Assembly: GCA_038206385.1 (NCBI GenBank)
Contig: JBBRAW010000005.1
Location: 1-64,000 of the forward strand
Source: JANXSD01 sp038206385
GTDB taxonomy: Bacteria > Bacteroidota > Bacteroidia > AKYH767-A > OLB10
Direction of reading: 5' to 3'
DNA: 64,000 nucleotides
Part shown: one piece after another, positions 18,582 through 27,422 of the stretch
How positions within the stretch are numbered: position 1 is the stretch's first letter
How the letters are laid out: each line of letters begins with the position of its first letter
The notes under the pieces: model-generated
Told to the model about the DNA's origin: nothing
Databases searched by the model: none
Seen by the model: only the letters and a program-made list of their open reading frames with translations
Program-made: the position numbers and the translations under genes

Positions 18582-20306
18582 ATGTCTAAATTAAAAACGC
18601 TAATCGTACTTCTTGGACATCTCTTTTTTGTTACTCTTTTTATATTGGCTTTACTTTTTTTCAAAGAGCGCCATTCGTACGATGCAGCACATTACCTCTT
18701 GGAATTAATAAATACGAAAACATTTTTCATTGCGCACTTGCGACCGATAGCCATTGTTTCTCAAGTACTACCACTAATTGGAATTCATTTAAATAGTTCA
18801 TTGGTTCATCTCCTAATGCTTTATAGTTTTGGCGATATACTTTATTATTATGCTTTATTTCTATTTGCTATCTACTATTTAAAAGATGTTTATTGCGGAC
18901 TAGGAATCATTCTTACGTTGAGTGTCGCTGTTACGTATTCTTTCTTTTGTCCCGTTACCGAACTTTTACAGGGACTAGCATTCCTTCCTATTTTCAACGC
19001 ATTACTTTATAGAGATTTTCGTTTTAAAAATAGTGCAATTGTGCTTTCGCTATTGATATTAATTTTTTCTCACCCTTTACTATTTTATCCTGTTGCAGTT
19101 ATTCTTAGCTATTGGACATTCGAACAACGTGCTATTAAAACTACATTCTTTATTTGGATTGGTTTTATTGTTTTATGCATTCTAAAATTTATGATGCTTG
19201 ATAAATATGATCAACAGAAAACATTCTATCCAGTTATCTTTAATGATTATGGACAATTTAAAAATTTAACAGATCTCAATTATGTTTTTTCATTTTTAAT
19301 GCTGTTCATACGCGACCTAAAAGGGCTCGTAACTTTATTCTTTCTTACAACAATAATCCTTTGGAAAGAAAAGAAAGTAGTAGTCGCTTATTTGAGTAGC
19401 ATTTTCATTTTTTTAATTATTATCCTATGTACACATCATTTCCAAGTAGTCACAAATTATTCGGAGCGTATGTTACTTCCACTTACAAGTCTGATTGTTA
19501 TTCCCTTTACCTATGGTTTAACGAAGTTGAAAAATAAAGTGTTTTTATTTTCTAGCTTATTGCTCTCTATGGTGATTGTTATCATTCACATCAACAACAT
19601 AACACTTGCAGCAATACCTTTTACGCTACGAATTAAACAGCTTGAAAATTTATGTTCAACCAGTAGATTGTTAGGGTTACAAAAAGTAATTGCTAAAGAC
19701 GAAAACGTGGAGCAGGTCCCTTTTGCAAATACAGGCTGGTGTACATCAATTGAATCAACAATATTTTCATCACTTAAAGGTGCTGATTCGTGTGTTAGCA
19801 TTGTTATGCAAGAGGCACATATTGATAGAATTAAAGTGCTAGGAACTAAATTAGACTCCACAAGTTGGATAAAATGGACCGAAATTATTTTAAATCAAAA
19901 TACACTTAACAGACACTATTTTAATTTCAAAAATGAATTGTATTCCCCTTTAATAGGCAACAGTTTTGATAGTTTAACACTTACACATTCATTCCAACTT
20001 ATACTTGATGATACGCTAGTGGATTACAATAACACATTAAAATTTATTCGTGTCAATTTAATTGCTGATGGTGGCCGTATTTCTACGAACAACTTAGAAT
20101 ATCAAGTGAACTTTTATAAAAATAATATTTTGGATTCCTTTTCCACCTGTCATTACAAATTGGAATCTGATTTTAAAAACCATGTTCAACAACTACTTCC
20201 TATTGCTAAAAATAATCTTAACAACGCCGATAAGTTAGAAGTAATAGTAACTGATATTCGAAATAAAAAGTTTGCGATTTGCAAGAGTGAGTTACTACTT
20301 AAATAA
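18582..20306 (+). CDS. Polytopic membrane protein of unknown function
   Basis: The 574-residue protein has about ten hydrophobic segments in the first 350 residues and then a soluble C-terminal domain of about 210 residues. An acidic motif (HSYDAAHYL) follows the first membrane segment. That position is where GT-C glycosyltransferases keep their catalytic Asp/Glu, so a GT-C-like fold is possible, but no family signature is clear. It is preceded by its own promoter and has no operon partner. Its C-terminal domain includes FILDDT-like strands (LILDDTLVDYNNTLKFIRV), which suggests a beta-sandwich. I do not assign a function. Confidence 0.75.
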   Translation: MSKLKTLIVLLGHLFFVTLFILALLFFKERHSYDAAHYLLELINTKTFFIAHLRPIAIVSQVLPLIGIHLNSSLVHLLMLYSFGDILYYYALFLFAIYYLKDVYCGLGIILTLSVAVTYSFFCPVTELLQGLAFLPIFNALLYRDFRFKNSAIVLSLLILIFSHPLLFYPVAVILSYWTFEQRAIKTTFFIWIGFIVLCILKFMMLDKYDQQKTFYPVIFNDYGQFKNLTDLNYVFSFLMLFIRDLKGLVTLFFLTTIILWKEKKVVVAYLSSIFIFLIIILCTHHFQVVTNYSERMLLPLTSLIVIPFTYGLTKLKNKVFLFSSLLLSMVIVIIHINNITLAAIPFTLRIKQLENLCSTSRLLGLQKVIAKDENVEQVPFANTGWCTSIESTIFSSLKGADSCVSIVMQEAHIDRIKVLGTKLDSTSWIKWTEIILNQNTLNRHYFNFKNELYSPLIGNSFDSLTLTHSFQLILDDTLVDYNNTLKFIRVNLIADGGRISTNNLEYQVNFYKNNILDSFSTCHYKLESDFKNHVQQLLPIAKNNLNNADKLEVIVTDIRNKKFAICKSELLLK

Positions 20307-20376
20307 TTGTTGTGATTCTTAAATTAGTATTCCCATTTTAAATACTACTAAAAATATTCGATTTTATTTTAGAGAT

Positions 20377-20435
20377 GGATTCAAGTTTCTAATACACCAC
20401 TATACTATTTTAATGATGTATTAGAAACTTGATCC
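20377..20435. repeat. Large inverted repeat between convergent genes
   Basis: Arms at 20377-20396 and 20417-20435 pair over 19 bases with a single bulged T (core CAAGTTTCTAATACA). The loop is 20 bases. No clean T-tract follows on either side, but its position between convergent stops suggests a bidirectional terminator or RNA-stabilising hairpin. Confidence 0.7.
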
Positions 20436-20441
20436 GAAGTT

Positions 20442-21791
20442 TTAATTCTTGATAATCACAACTTTTTTAGTGGTTACTACATTGCTATTTGAAATCTTTA
20501 CCAGGTATTGACCGCTGTATAAAGTTTTGGTGTCAAAATAAGCAATGGTGCTGCCTTGCAACAAACTCGTGGTTTCGATCAATTTTCCACTGATGTCCAA
20601 CAACTCCACTTTTAAATTTTCTTTATTGATGTTTATTAATTGAATAATTAAAAGTTCGCTAGTAGGATTTGGAAACATATTTATTTGCGCAGCATTTAAA
20701 TCAATACTTGGTATTCCAACAGTTGAAGTATAAGTGGTAGTTCCACTAGGAACGGAGGTAACCTTTGCAGCTACTTTTGTTCCGTAAAAAGTTGGACCTA
20801 CAACATAGGGATAAGTTGAATTCCAATTAGCATCAACTGTGCAAAAATAACAATAGATGCCTGAAGGATATTCAGGAGTAATACAAAATCTTCCATTGTG
20901 TTCATCAAGGTAATCAGGAGTTCCTGCTGATGTTGCTGTGTAATGATAATCTTCTCTGAAATATCCTAATGGATATGTTGTGCTTACATTCGGACCTAAT
21001 GCTCTTGTAGTTCCTGTATTGAGAGAATAACTTGATTTCATTCTTACAATACCTCCAGTGCCATTTACATTTTGATATCCATAAACACCATAAATTGGAA
21101 AGCCATCGTACGCAAAACCAATTAGCGGTGAATGAACAGTGCTATCAATAGCATATAATCCATCTGCATTATACAAATTACAAATAGTTGAAATCACAAC
21201 CAAGTCTAAATTAAATGCACTTGGGTTTTGGTGATGATGGTAATTACCCATTGCAGGGTGAGCCTTTGCACAATCAAAGCCGCCTCTTTCAGCAAGTATT
21301 GCATCTCTGTTCCAAGCTAGTGTCGCTCCCATTCCACCTGAGCACGGTGGGTTACCAGGTCCGCCACACAATGACATCGTTGTGTTGTTCCAAGCAACGC
21401 CGTCTCTGTAATCAAATAAAGCAACACCATTGATAAACACGCCAATATTTCCTCCTGTCGTTGCTGTGGGAGTTCCAGTATTTTGAACAGGATTTAAAGG
21501 GAATTTAAATATAGCATTTTGATTTGTAGCCAATGAAGGATTGCCATCTAAAAATGGACCTGTAACATAACTTGGCAAACCCGTAGTGGTTACATAAACA
21601 TTGGTTGCGTTATACTGCACCTGTTGGCAATTTACAAGTGAAGCATCGTTAATCACAGTTGAACTTCCCGATACATAATGCCTTGCAGTAATAGTGTTGT
21701 TTTGCAACCAACCTTTTATGGCTGGATTGGTTTGTGCATTTGCCAATGTTATAAAAAACATTGTTGCGATTGTTAGAAATGTATTTTTCAT
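20442..21791 (-). CDS. YHYH domain protein with T9SS sorting domain
   Basis: The 449-residue protein starts with a signal peptide (MKNTFLTIATMFFITLANA). The YHYH domain covers about residues 50-345. It includes GNYHHHQNP, the motif that names the family, SPLIGFAYDGFPIYG and DEHNGRF. YHYH proteins are secreted and often found in metal- or oxidant-related contexts, but the reaction is unknown. Residues about 370-449 (INMFPNPTSELL ... YSGQYLVKI) are a T9SS type A sorting domain, so the protein goes to the cell surface or medium. It is the last gene after MbnH, with a gap of 97 bp, and probably belongs to the same unit. Confidence 0.9.
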   Translation of the reverse strand: MKNTFLTIATMFFITLANAQTNPAIKGWLQNNTITARHYVSGSSTVINDASLVNCQQVQYNATNVYVTTTGLPSYVTGPFLDGNPSLATNQNAIFKFPLNPVQNTGTPTATTGGNIGVFINGVALFDYRDGVAWNNTTMSLCGGPGNPPCSGGMGATLAWNRDAILAERGGFDCAKAHPAMGNYHHHQNPSAFNLDLVVISTICNLYNADGLYAIDSTVHSPLIGFAYDGFPIYGVYGYQNVNGTGGIVRMKSSYSLNTGTTRALGPNVSTTYPLGYFREDYHYTATSAGTPDYLDEHNGRFCITPEYPSGIYCYFCTVDANWNSTYPYVVGPTFYGTKVAAKVTSVPSGTTTYTSTVGIPSIDLNAAQINMFPNPTSELLIIQLININKENLKVELLDISGKLIETTSLLQGSTIAYFDTKTLYSGQYLVKISNSNVVTTKKVVIIKN

Positions 21792-21888
21792 TTTTTTATT
21801 TTGATACGTACTATTTAATTAATAAGATTGAATAGTACAAAATGGTTAGACGATTTAATTTTTTGAATCCTTCGCATCCCAAAGAAAT

Positions 21889-22887
21889 TTATTTGGGATA
21901 TTGAAATTGGGGATTGAAAACAAATTCTTTATCTGAAAGGGTAAGTAGAAAATTAATAATGTCAACCTTTTCGTTTGAGGTAAGCACAATGTTATTCTTT
22001 AATTGTGGTGCTAAGGTTTTTGACTGATGAATTCCTTTGGTGTAATGGTTCAAAACATCAGATAATTTTTTGAATCTTCCATCGTGCATGTAAGGATAGG
22101 AATATTCAATATTTCGGAGTGAGGGCACTTTAAATTTTAATGAATCATCAGATTGCTTTGTTACTTTCACCCTACCGATATCCATCAACAATGAATCCAT
22201 TTGCAAACCATTATTTTCAAAATTGCCATTCGTAAATAAGGGTTCAGTATGGCATGAAGAACAATTTTTTTTGAATAGCAAATAGCCCCTTTCTTCCTGT
22301 TCTGTAAAACTCATTTCCTTACGCATTATTTGATCATATTTTGAATTAGCACTTACCAAAGTGAGCATGAATTGCGAAATGGATTTCAATGTTTTTTCAC
22401 CTGTTACAGCACTATCTCCAAATGCATTATAAAATAATTTTCGATATTTAACAGAGGCATTTAACTTAGCAATTACTTCATTAATAGAGCTCCCCATTTC
22501 GGCTGGATGTGAGATGGGTGCCAATGCTTGCATGTCCAAATTGTTGACTGCTCCATCCCACATAAAAGATTTTTGCCAAGCCAAATTCATTAACGCCGGT
22601 GAATTTCGTTTGCCGATGCTGTCATGTATTCCATGGCTTAAAGCATGGTCAATATGTGTGAAGGCAGAAAATTGTGAATGACAACTTTCGCACGAGATTG
22701 TATTACTTTTTGAAAGCATTGGTTCATAAAATAAAGTTCTACCAAGCAGAATTTTATTTTCCGTTAATGGATTATTAGAAAAATCGTAAACTGGTTTTGG
22801 GAAATTTTCCGGAACACTAAAATAACTTTCTTTTATTACAAAAGCGAAAAGAATAAAACAATAAAAAAAGATAGCATACTTTCTCAT
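21889..22887 (-). CDS. mbnH: MauG/MbnH-like di-haem cytochrome c peroxidase
   Basis: The 332-residue protein has one N-terminal membrane or signal segment and two haem c motifs, CESCH (about residue 78) and CSSCH (about 210). It has the family's RNSPALMNLAW and PSLRN...YMHDGR regions. MauG-type enzymes use bis-Fe(IV) chemistry to oxidise residues of partner proteins. MbnH, the version paired with MbnP, converts a partner tryptophan to kynurenine, which enables copper binding. The start codon overlaps the stop of the MbnP gene (ATGA), strong evidence for the pairing. The symbol rests on this context; on its own the protein could be called a cytochrome c peroxidase. Confidence 0.9.
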   Translation of the reverse strand: MRKYAIFFYCFILFAFVIKESYFSVPENFPKPVYDFSNNPLTENKILLGRTLFYEPMLSKSNTISCESCHSQFSAFTHIDHALSHGIHDSIGKRNSPALMNLAWQKSFMWDGAVNNLDMQALAPISHPAEMGSSINEVIAKLNASVKYRKLFYNAFGDSAVTGEKTLKSISQFMLTLVSANSKYDQIMRKEMSFTEQEERGYLLFKKNCSSCHTEPLFTNGNFENNGLQMDSLLMDIGRVKVTKQSDDSLKFKVPSLRNIEYSYPYMHDGRFKKLSDVLNHYTKGIHQSKTLAPQLKNNIVLTSNEKVDIINFLLTLSDKEFVFNPQFQYPK

Positions 22888-23573
22888 TTTACACTAAAAC
22901 AATTTGCAAGTTGCTTTGAAAAAATTACCGCATCAACACAAGGCGACATAATGTACTTTTGCGTTGTCAAATCAATAGCAGTGAAAAATTTATTGAGTTC
23001 CAAAATTATTTTGAGATTCGTTTTTGAACTTGTTTTCAACTCTATTTTTTGCAATGAATTAAATGGATACTGATAGCCTCCTAAATGAAATTCGAAATCA
23101 TTTTTTGGTGGCATGCAAGCAGTACTAGTTCCTTCCATTTTGAAATTTACATAACCACTTTGCCACGTCCAATACATTCCTTTCGTTGGATCCAAATCAC
23201 CACCCATCACACCAGAAACGTTAGTGATGCTATCAATTCCAAGATTGAATTTTATTTTATTGAAATTAATTCTATGTGGTGGATTTAAAAAAATGTTTTG
23301 CGATGATGTATCAGAAACATCAATTAAGTGAAAGCTGTTTGGCTCGGAGTAAACATCAACATCATTTTGGAATAACTGAATGTTCGAAATATAGAATTTA
23401 AGGGTTTCAAATTTTATAGTGTTTCCATTTTCAATAGGATAAACGGATTCGTGCAAAATGATGGGGATATTTTTAAATCTTTCATGCCATGAAATTTTTA
23501 TACTTCCCGTTTCCTGACAAAAAGTATTCAACGAGAAGAGAAGTAAAAAGAATGAAAGGAATAGTTTTTTCAA
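22884..23573 (-). CDS. mbnP: MbnP family copper-binding protein
   Basis: The 229-residue protein has a signal peptide (MKKLFLSFFLLLFSLNTFCQE). The MbnP features are FYISNIQL, the segment GGDLDPTKGMYWTWQSGY, KMEGTS and FEFHLGGY. MbnP proteins are periplasmic, and in characterised cases a tryptophan is oxidised to kynurenine by MbnH to make a high-affinity copper site. Two tryptophans (WTW) sit in the conserved segment here. It overlaps the Spy-like gene upstream by 4 bp and the MbnH gene downstream by 4 bp. No methanobactin precursor is nearby, as is usual for Bacteroidota MbnPH pairs. I am confident of the family; the copper role is inference from homologues. Confidence 0.88.
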   Translation of the reverse strand: MKKLFLSFFLLLFSLNTFCQETGSIKISWHERFKNIPIILHESVYPIENGNTIKFETLKFYISNIQLFQNDVDVYSEPNSFHLIDVSDTSSQNIFLNPPHRINFNKIKFNLGIDSITNVSGVMGGDLDPTKGMYWTWQSGYVNFKMEGTSTACMPPKNDFEFHLGGYQYPFNSLQKIELKTSSKTNLKIILELNKFFTAIDLTTQKYIMSPCVDAVIFSKQLANCFSVK

Positions 23574-24022
23574 TGCTTTGCTCTTTGGCCTGGTTTTGCA
23601 AAAAGTTGAGCCAAATCTTTTACCAAGTCATCATAATATGTTAATTGATTTTCTTTGCAAAGCTTTTTGATTTCTAAAAAGTGATTGTAGTTAATTTCTT
23701 CTATATCCATTTGCAATTGTCCCAATTTTTTTTCAAGGGAATCTTTAAGTGCTAAATTATTTGAAGTGATACAACCATACAATTTGTTTTTCGCTTGACG
23801 AATTAAGGAGTCATTTGTTTTTATTTCAACTCTATGCACTGCTATAAGTTTATCGTAATCGGCTGTTTGCTTTTTGTCAAAATGAAGTCGTTCAGCTATA
23901 ATTTTTTTGGGTCCTTCATGAAGATGTGCGTTTGGTTGAATAAAAAAGATAAATCCAATCAACATTAGATTTGTTATAAGTAATCCAATTGCTAGGTAGG
24001 TAATTAGCTTATTCTTGTTCAT
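23570..24022 (-). CDS. Spy/CpxP-like periplasmic protein (heavy-metal sensor type)
   Basis: The 150-residue protein has one N-terminal membrane anchor (residues about 7-28) and an all-helical periplasmic part. The C-terminal motif LCKENQLTYYDDLVKDLAQLF resembles the LTxxQ-type helices of Spy, CpxP and CnrX/ZraP proteins, which sense envelope stress or metals or act as chaperones. Its place directly after the sigma and anti-sigma-like genes, and overlapping the MbnP gene, makes a signal-sensing role in the same operon likely. The similarity is short, so the family call is moderate. Confidence 0.72.
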   Translation of the reverse strand: MNKNKLITYLAIGLLITNLMLIGFIFFIQPNAHLHEGPKKIIAERLHFDKKQTADYDKLIAVHRVEIKTNDSLIRQAKNKLYGCITSNNLALKDSLEKKLGQLQMDIEEINYNHFLEIKKLCKENQLTYYDDLVKDLAQLFAKPGQRAKH

Positions 24023-24279
24023 TTGTAAAGGTTGTTATCAGGCATAAGTTGGAAAGCTTGCGCAATATTAGCTTCTTCCTTTGATGAAAGATTTTGCTGA
24101 AACATCGTAAATGCATTTATGGAAAGTAAAATAACAAATGAGGCGGCAATAGAATACACCAATTTCATCGATACATGATTGTCAAACTCATTTTGTATTC
24201 GTTGCTGAATTCGGGTAAATAAAAATGGCGGCGCTTCTACTTGCTTAATATTTTCAAGTGGTTTTAAAAAGTCTTCCAT
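24019..24279 (-). CDS. Small single-pass membrane protein, probable anti-sigma factor
   Basis: The 86-residue protein has a short cytoplasmic N-terminus (MEDFLKPLENIKQVEAPPF), one membrane segment (about 38-60) and a short periplasmic tail. It has no zinc-binding anti-sigma signature. The call rests on position: it follows the ECF sigma gene by 40 bp and overlaps the next gene (4 bp), the standard place for an anti-sigma factor. The segment PPFLFTRIQQRIQN is found in small proteins that follow sigma genes in this phylum. It would hold the sigma factor at the membrane until a periplasmic signal arrives. Confidence 0.65.
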   Translation of the reverse strand: MEDFLKPLENIKQVEAPPFLFTRIQQRIQNEFDNHVSMKLVYSIAASFVILLSINAFTMFQQNLSSKEEANIAQAFQLMPDNNLYK

Positions 24280-24319
24280 GTTTTTCCTATTTGATTATTT
24301 CAATTAGACGACATTATTT

Positions 24320-24844
24320 TTAATTTCCTTCGTTAGCTTTTAATCTTTTAGTAAGATTTGTTTTGGCTCTTTGTAAAAGCGATTCAACTGCTTTGGTACT
24401 CAGGTTCATTATTTCGGAAACCTCTGTTTGGCTTTTCTGCTCTATCTTACTCAAAATCAAAACGGTTTTTTGATTGTCTGGTAGTGCATTAATATGTTTA
24501 AATAAACTTGCTAAGCCTTCCTTTTGTTCCAACAAAATGCCAGGATGATTAAAATGATGACTTAGATTAATTTGTTCGTTGCCGTCATCGTGAAACAAAG
24601 ATGTTATCAATGCAAATCTCTTTTTGCGGTTTTTTGCTTTTATAAAATCTAATGATCTATTAATTGTGATTCGATAAATCCATGTTTGGATTTCTGAATT
24701 TTGTTGAAACTTATTTCGCGATTGATGAACCGAAACAAAAACATCTTGTGTAATTTCTTCTGCGTCTTCAGTGTTTTGCACATACTGCAATGCCAAGTTA
24801 AAAACCAACTTGCTGAACTTGCTGTATGTCTCTTCAAAAGTCAC
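24320..24844 (-). CDS. ECF RNA polymerase sigma factor
   Basis: The 174-residue protein has region 2 (VFNLALQYVQNTEDAEEITQ and IQTWIYRITINRSLDFIKA) and region 4 (LPDNQKTVLILSKIEQKSQ, then LSTKAVESLLQRAKTNL). The start is GTG at 24844, which is forced because a stop codon lies directly upstream in the same frame. It is the first of five or six minus-strand genes ending with MbnP, MbnH and YHYH, so it most likely drives its own operon in response to an envelope signal. Region 2 is separated from region 4 by a linker of about 45 residues, a little longer than usual. Confidence 0.93.
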   Translation of the reverse strand: MTFEETYSKFSKLVFNLALQYVQNTEDAEEITQDVFVSVHQSRNKFQQNSEIQTWIYRITINRSLDFIKAKNRKKRFALITSLFHDDGNEQINLSHHFNHPGILLEQKEGLASLFKHINALPDNQKTVLILSKIEQKSQTEVSEIMNLSTKAVESLLQRAKTNLTKRLKANEGN

Positions 24845-24966
24845 TTATGATTTAACTGTTAGTTGAGTTCGTAATTTGGATTTTTGCATGAAGCTAATTG
24901 TTCTTTTAAAACTTTGATTTATACATGGCTTGAGTGGCTTAAAAATATGCTTTCGCTATATGATTG

Positions 24967-26454
24967 CTATTTTGTATTTAATGCCAACATGATTTCTCTA
25001 AAACTTGCAAGACCTGATTCTAAGTTTTCGATAATATCATTTGCCAATACATCAGGATCCGGCAAATTATCGAGATCAGCAAGTGATTTATCTTTTAACC
25101 AAGTAATATCCAAACTAGTTTTATCTCTAGAAATAATTTCATCATATTTAAACTTTCTCCAACGACCTTCAGGGTTTGTATCTGTGTTGTATGTCTCTTT
25201 TCTTTTGTTTCTATTCTCAGGTTTATAACAAGCTATGAAGTCTTTTAGTACTTCGATATTCAATGGATTCTTCTTTAAAGTGTGATGGATATTCGTTCGA
25301 TAATCATACACCCATATTTCTTTTGTACAAGGGTTTTTACTTGCTGGTTTATTGTCGAAGAAAATAACATTTGCTTCTACTCCTTGAGCATAAAATATTC
25401 CTGTTGGTAAGCGTAAAATTGTATGCAGATCGGTTGTTTCCAACAATTTTTTACGAACTGTTTCACCTGCCCCGCCTTCAAACAAAACATTATCGGGTAA
25501 TACAACGGCTGCCATTCCAGTTGTTTTTAGCATGGAACGAATGTGTTGTACAAAGTTCAATTGCTTGTTACTTGTTGTTGCCCAAAAGTCCTGACGGTTA
25601 TACGTTAAATAATCTTTCTCTTGCTCGCCTTCGTCATTAGTAAAGGTTTGAGAGCTCTTTTTCCCGAATGGTGGATTAGCTAAAACATAATCGTAAGTTG
25701 AAGGAGAAGCAGCAATTAATGCGTCTGCAGGCGAAATAAAATTATCGCTTTCGATATCGCCAATGTTATGCAAGAATAAATTTATTAATGCTAATCGTCT
25801 TGTGCCTGCAACAATTTCATTTCCGAAAAACGTTTCCAATTTCAGAAACTTATTTTGTGCTTTATCAAGTTTATTATTTTCTACAATATAATCATAAGCA
25901 GCTAAAAAGAATCCGCCTGTTCCACAACTTGGATCTGCAATAGTTTTCATGGGTTGTGGTTGAATACATTCTACCATTGCACGAATTAAAGGACGTGGTG
26001 TGAAGTATTGCCCTGCACCACTTTTAACATCTTGTGCGTTTTGTTCTAATAGTTTTTCATAAATATCTCCTTTTACATCGGCACCCATTACCAACCATTG
26101 TTCGCTATCAATCATATCTATGATTTTAGCAAGCATAGCAGGATCCTGAATTTTATTTTGGCTCTTAGTAAATATTTGCCCTAGTATTCCTTTCGCAGTG
26201 CTTAACTCACGTAACAACGTAGCATAATGCAATTCAAGTTCTGCTCCCTTTTTACTAGTTAAGCTTTCCCAATTGTATCCTTTAGGAATTGGTAGTTTAC
26301 GATTATGCGGAGGCTTTGCATATTCATCTGCCATTTTCAAAAACAGTAAATACGTTAACTGCTCTAAATAATCTCCATACCCCACGCCTACATCACGTAG
26401 TGGATTATAGAAAGACCATACTTTGGAGACTATGGAAGAGGTGTTGTTGCTCAT
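24967..26454 (-). CDS. hsdM: Type I restriction-modification DNA methyltransferase subunit
   Basis: The 495-residue protein is a complete HsdM N6-adenine methyltransferase. It has the N-terminal HsdM domain (residues about 8-140), the SAM-binding DPSCGTGGF motif near residue 175 and the catalytic NPPF motif near 262. The C-terminal arm that contacts HsdS is present. It is the only intact core subunit of this locus: hsdR carries four internal stops and hsdS is broken. If the first half of HsdS is still made, the system could be a methylation-only enzyme. It lies at the 3' end of the island, 5 bp after a small unknown gene. Confidence 0.95.
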   Translation of the reverse strand: MSNNTSSIVSKVWSFYNPLRDVGVGYGDYLEQLTYLLFLKMADEYAKPPHNRKLPIPKGYNWESLTSKKGAELELHYATLLRELSTAKGILGQIFTKSQNKIQDPAMLAKIIDMIDSEQWLVMGADVKGDIYEKLLEQNAQDVKSGAGQYFTPRPLIRAMVECIQPQPMKTIADPSCGTGGFFLAAYDYIVENNKLDKAQNKFLKLETFFGNEIVAGTRRLALINLFLHNIGDIESDNFISPADALIAASPSTYDYVLANPPFGKKSSQTFTNDEGEQEKDYLTYNRQDFWATTSNKQLNFVQHIRSMLKTTGMAAVVLPDNVLFEGGAGETVRKKLLETTDLHTILRLPTGIFYAQGVEANVIFFDNKPASKNPCTKEIWVYDYRTNIHHTLKKNPLNIEVLKDFIACYKPENRNKRKETYNTDTNPEGRWRKFKYDEIISRDKTSLDITWLKDKSLADLDNLPDPDVLANDIIENLESGLASFREIMLALNTK

Positions 26455-26459
26455 GATTT

Positions 26460-27008
26460 TTATATTGATATGGGTAAAGAATGAATATAGTCTAAATGAT
26501 TTGAAGTTCTGTGTAATACATTTAGATATTCATTGAGCTTAGGAGCAAATTGAATGTAAAAATCTTCATGCAGCTTGTTTTTAAAAATTGTAATGGCTTT
26601 TTTAATAAACAGATAAACCTGTTGATTATATCTGGTGAAACAAGTTGTAAAATGATTGGTGGACATCGAAAATGGTATTTCCAACACCAACATTATCAAT
26701 TCCATTTCCAACAATTTATCTTTGCATACCTTGGCAAACTCATTGATTTTTTTGTTGCAAGTAGCCAACATGTTTGCTAATTGCAATTCTTCAGAAAAGC
26801 CTTTGTAATTTTTACTGAATAATATTTCTAATTCTTTTTTAGTCTGTTCAAAAAGTTCATTTTCTCCATTAACTTTATCAATATAGTTAATAATCAAATA
26901 ATCGTGAAACTGCCTATTGTTTGATGCAGCTTTTATAACCAATTTTTCCAAATCGGTTTTTGAAAGCCGTGAAATCTCCTCTTTCACAAATGAATCAATT
27001 TTTGCCAT
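26460..27008 (-). CDS. Hypothetical protein between hsdM and hsdS
   Basis: The 182-residue protein is predicted to be helical and soluble, with no signal peptide and no motif that I recognise. Leu, Lys and Asn are frequent. It begins with MAKIDSFVKEEISRLSKTDL and has its own ATG. It ends 5 bp before hsdM, so the two should be translated together. Position alone suggests a role tied to the restriction system or an inserted defence gene. It is not a known HsdS, toxin or antitoxin family as far as I can tell. Confidence 0.7.
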   Translation of the reverse strand: MAKIDSFVKEEISRLSKTDLEKLVIKAASNNRQFHDYLIINYIDKVNGENELFEQTKKELEILFSKNYKGFSEELQLANMLATCNKKINEFAKVCKDKLLEMELIMLVLEIPFSMSTNHFTTCFTRYNQQVYLFIKKAITIFKNKLHEDFYIQFAPKLNEYLNVLHRTSNHLDYIHSLPISI

Positions 27009-27011
27009 GCT

Positions 27012-27195
27012 TAATTTCGTTTTTCACTTTTATTTCCTGCGTTTTACCTTTCATTGCTCCATGTGGTGTGGTATATTAAAAAATGAAACTAACCACCTCT
27101 TCCTGCACTTCGCCTGTTTCAAAAATGTTTTTGAGATGCTTGGTTATGGCAGGTTGTTACACCCCAAATAATTCAGCTATTTTTTGCTTTTTTCA
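27012..27195 (-). pseudogene. Relic of a RhuM family gene
   Basis: In one minus-strand frame the words KIAELFGV, ITKHLKNIFETGEVQEEVV and TTPHGAMKGKTQE appear in order. These are hallmarks of the N-terminal part of RhuM proteins, often found inside or next to type I restriction loci. Two in-frame stops interrupt the stretch, there is no start, and the rest of the gene (normally more than 300 codons) is missing. It ends a few bases from the next gene and starts next to a copy of the palindromic element. Confidence 0.72.
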
Positions 27196-27197
27196 TT

Positions 27198-27336
27198 TGT
27201 CTGAATTAGGATTTATTGATTTTAGGATTTTTGTTTGCATTATAATTGGCAATATTAAATAATTGTAGGATTTTATTTTGGTTTTTAATATTGATAATCT
27301 TATCATCCTAACATCTTAAAAATCCTAATTCAGACA
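27198..27336. repeat. Palindromic element, copy 1
   Basis: This 139-bp element begins TGTCTGAATTAGGATTTA and ends with the inverse AATCCTAATTCAGACA. The arms continue to pair imperfectly inward (GGATT..., AATATT) so the whole can fold as a long hairpin. It lies exactly at the 'EGKL' codons of an hsdS 3' remnant. Confidence 0.9.
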
Positions 27337-27422
27337 ATTTCCCCTCAAACGTCTTCTTCAAAATATTCTGCATTAATGTTTCTGCTTGTTGCAAACTTTG
27401 GCTAATTGTTTCTTCTATTTTA
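27337..27422 (-). pseudogene. Detached hsdS 3' end fragment
   Basis: The minus strand reads KIEETISQSLQQAETLMQ then ILKKTFEGKL, which is the coiled-coil end of a HsdS half-subunit. It has no start and no target recognition domain. The same tail occurs at 27929 onwards as the end of the broken hsdS, so this is a second, displaced copy. It runs into the palindromic element, which adds SELGF and a stop. Confidence 0.75.
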
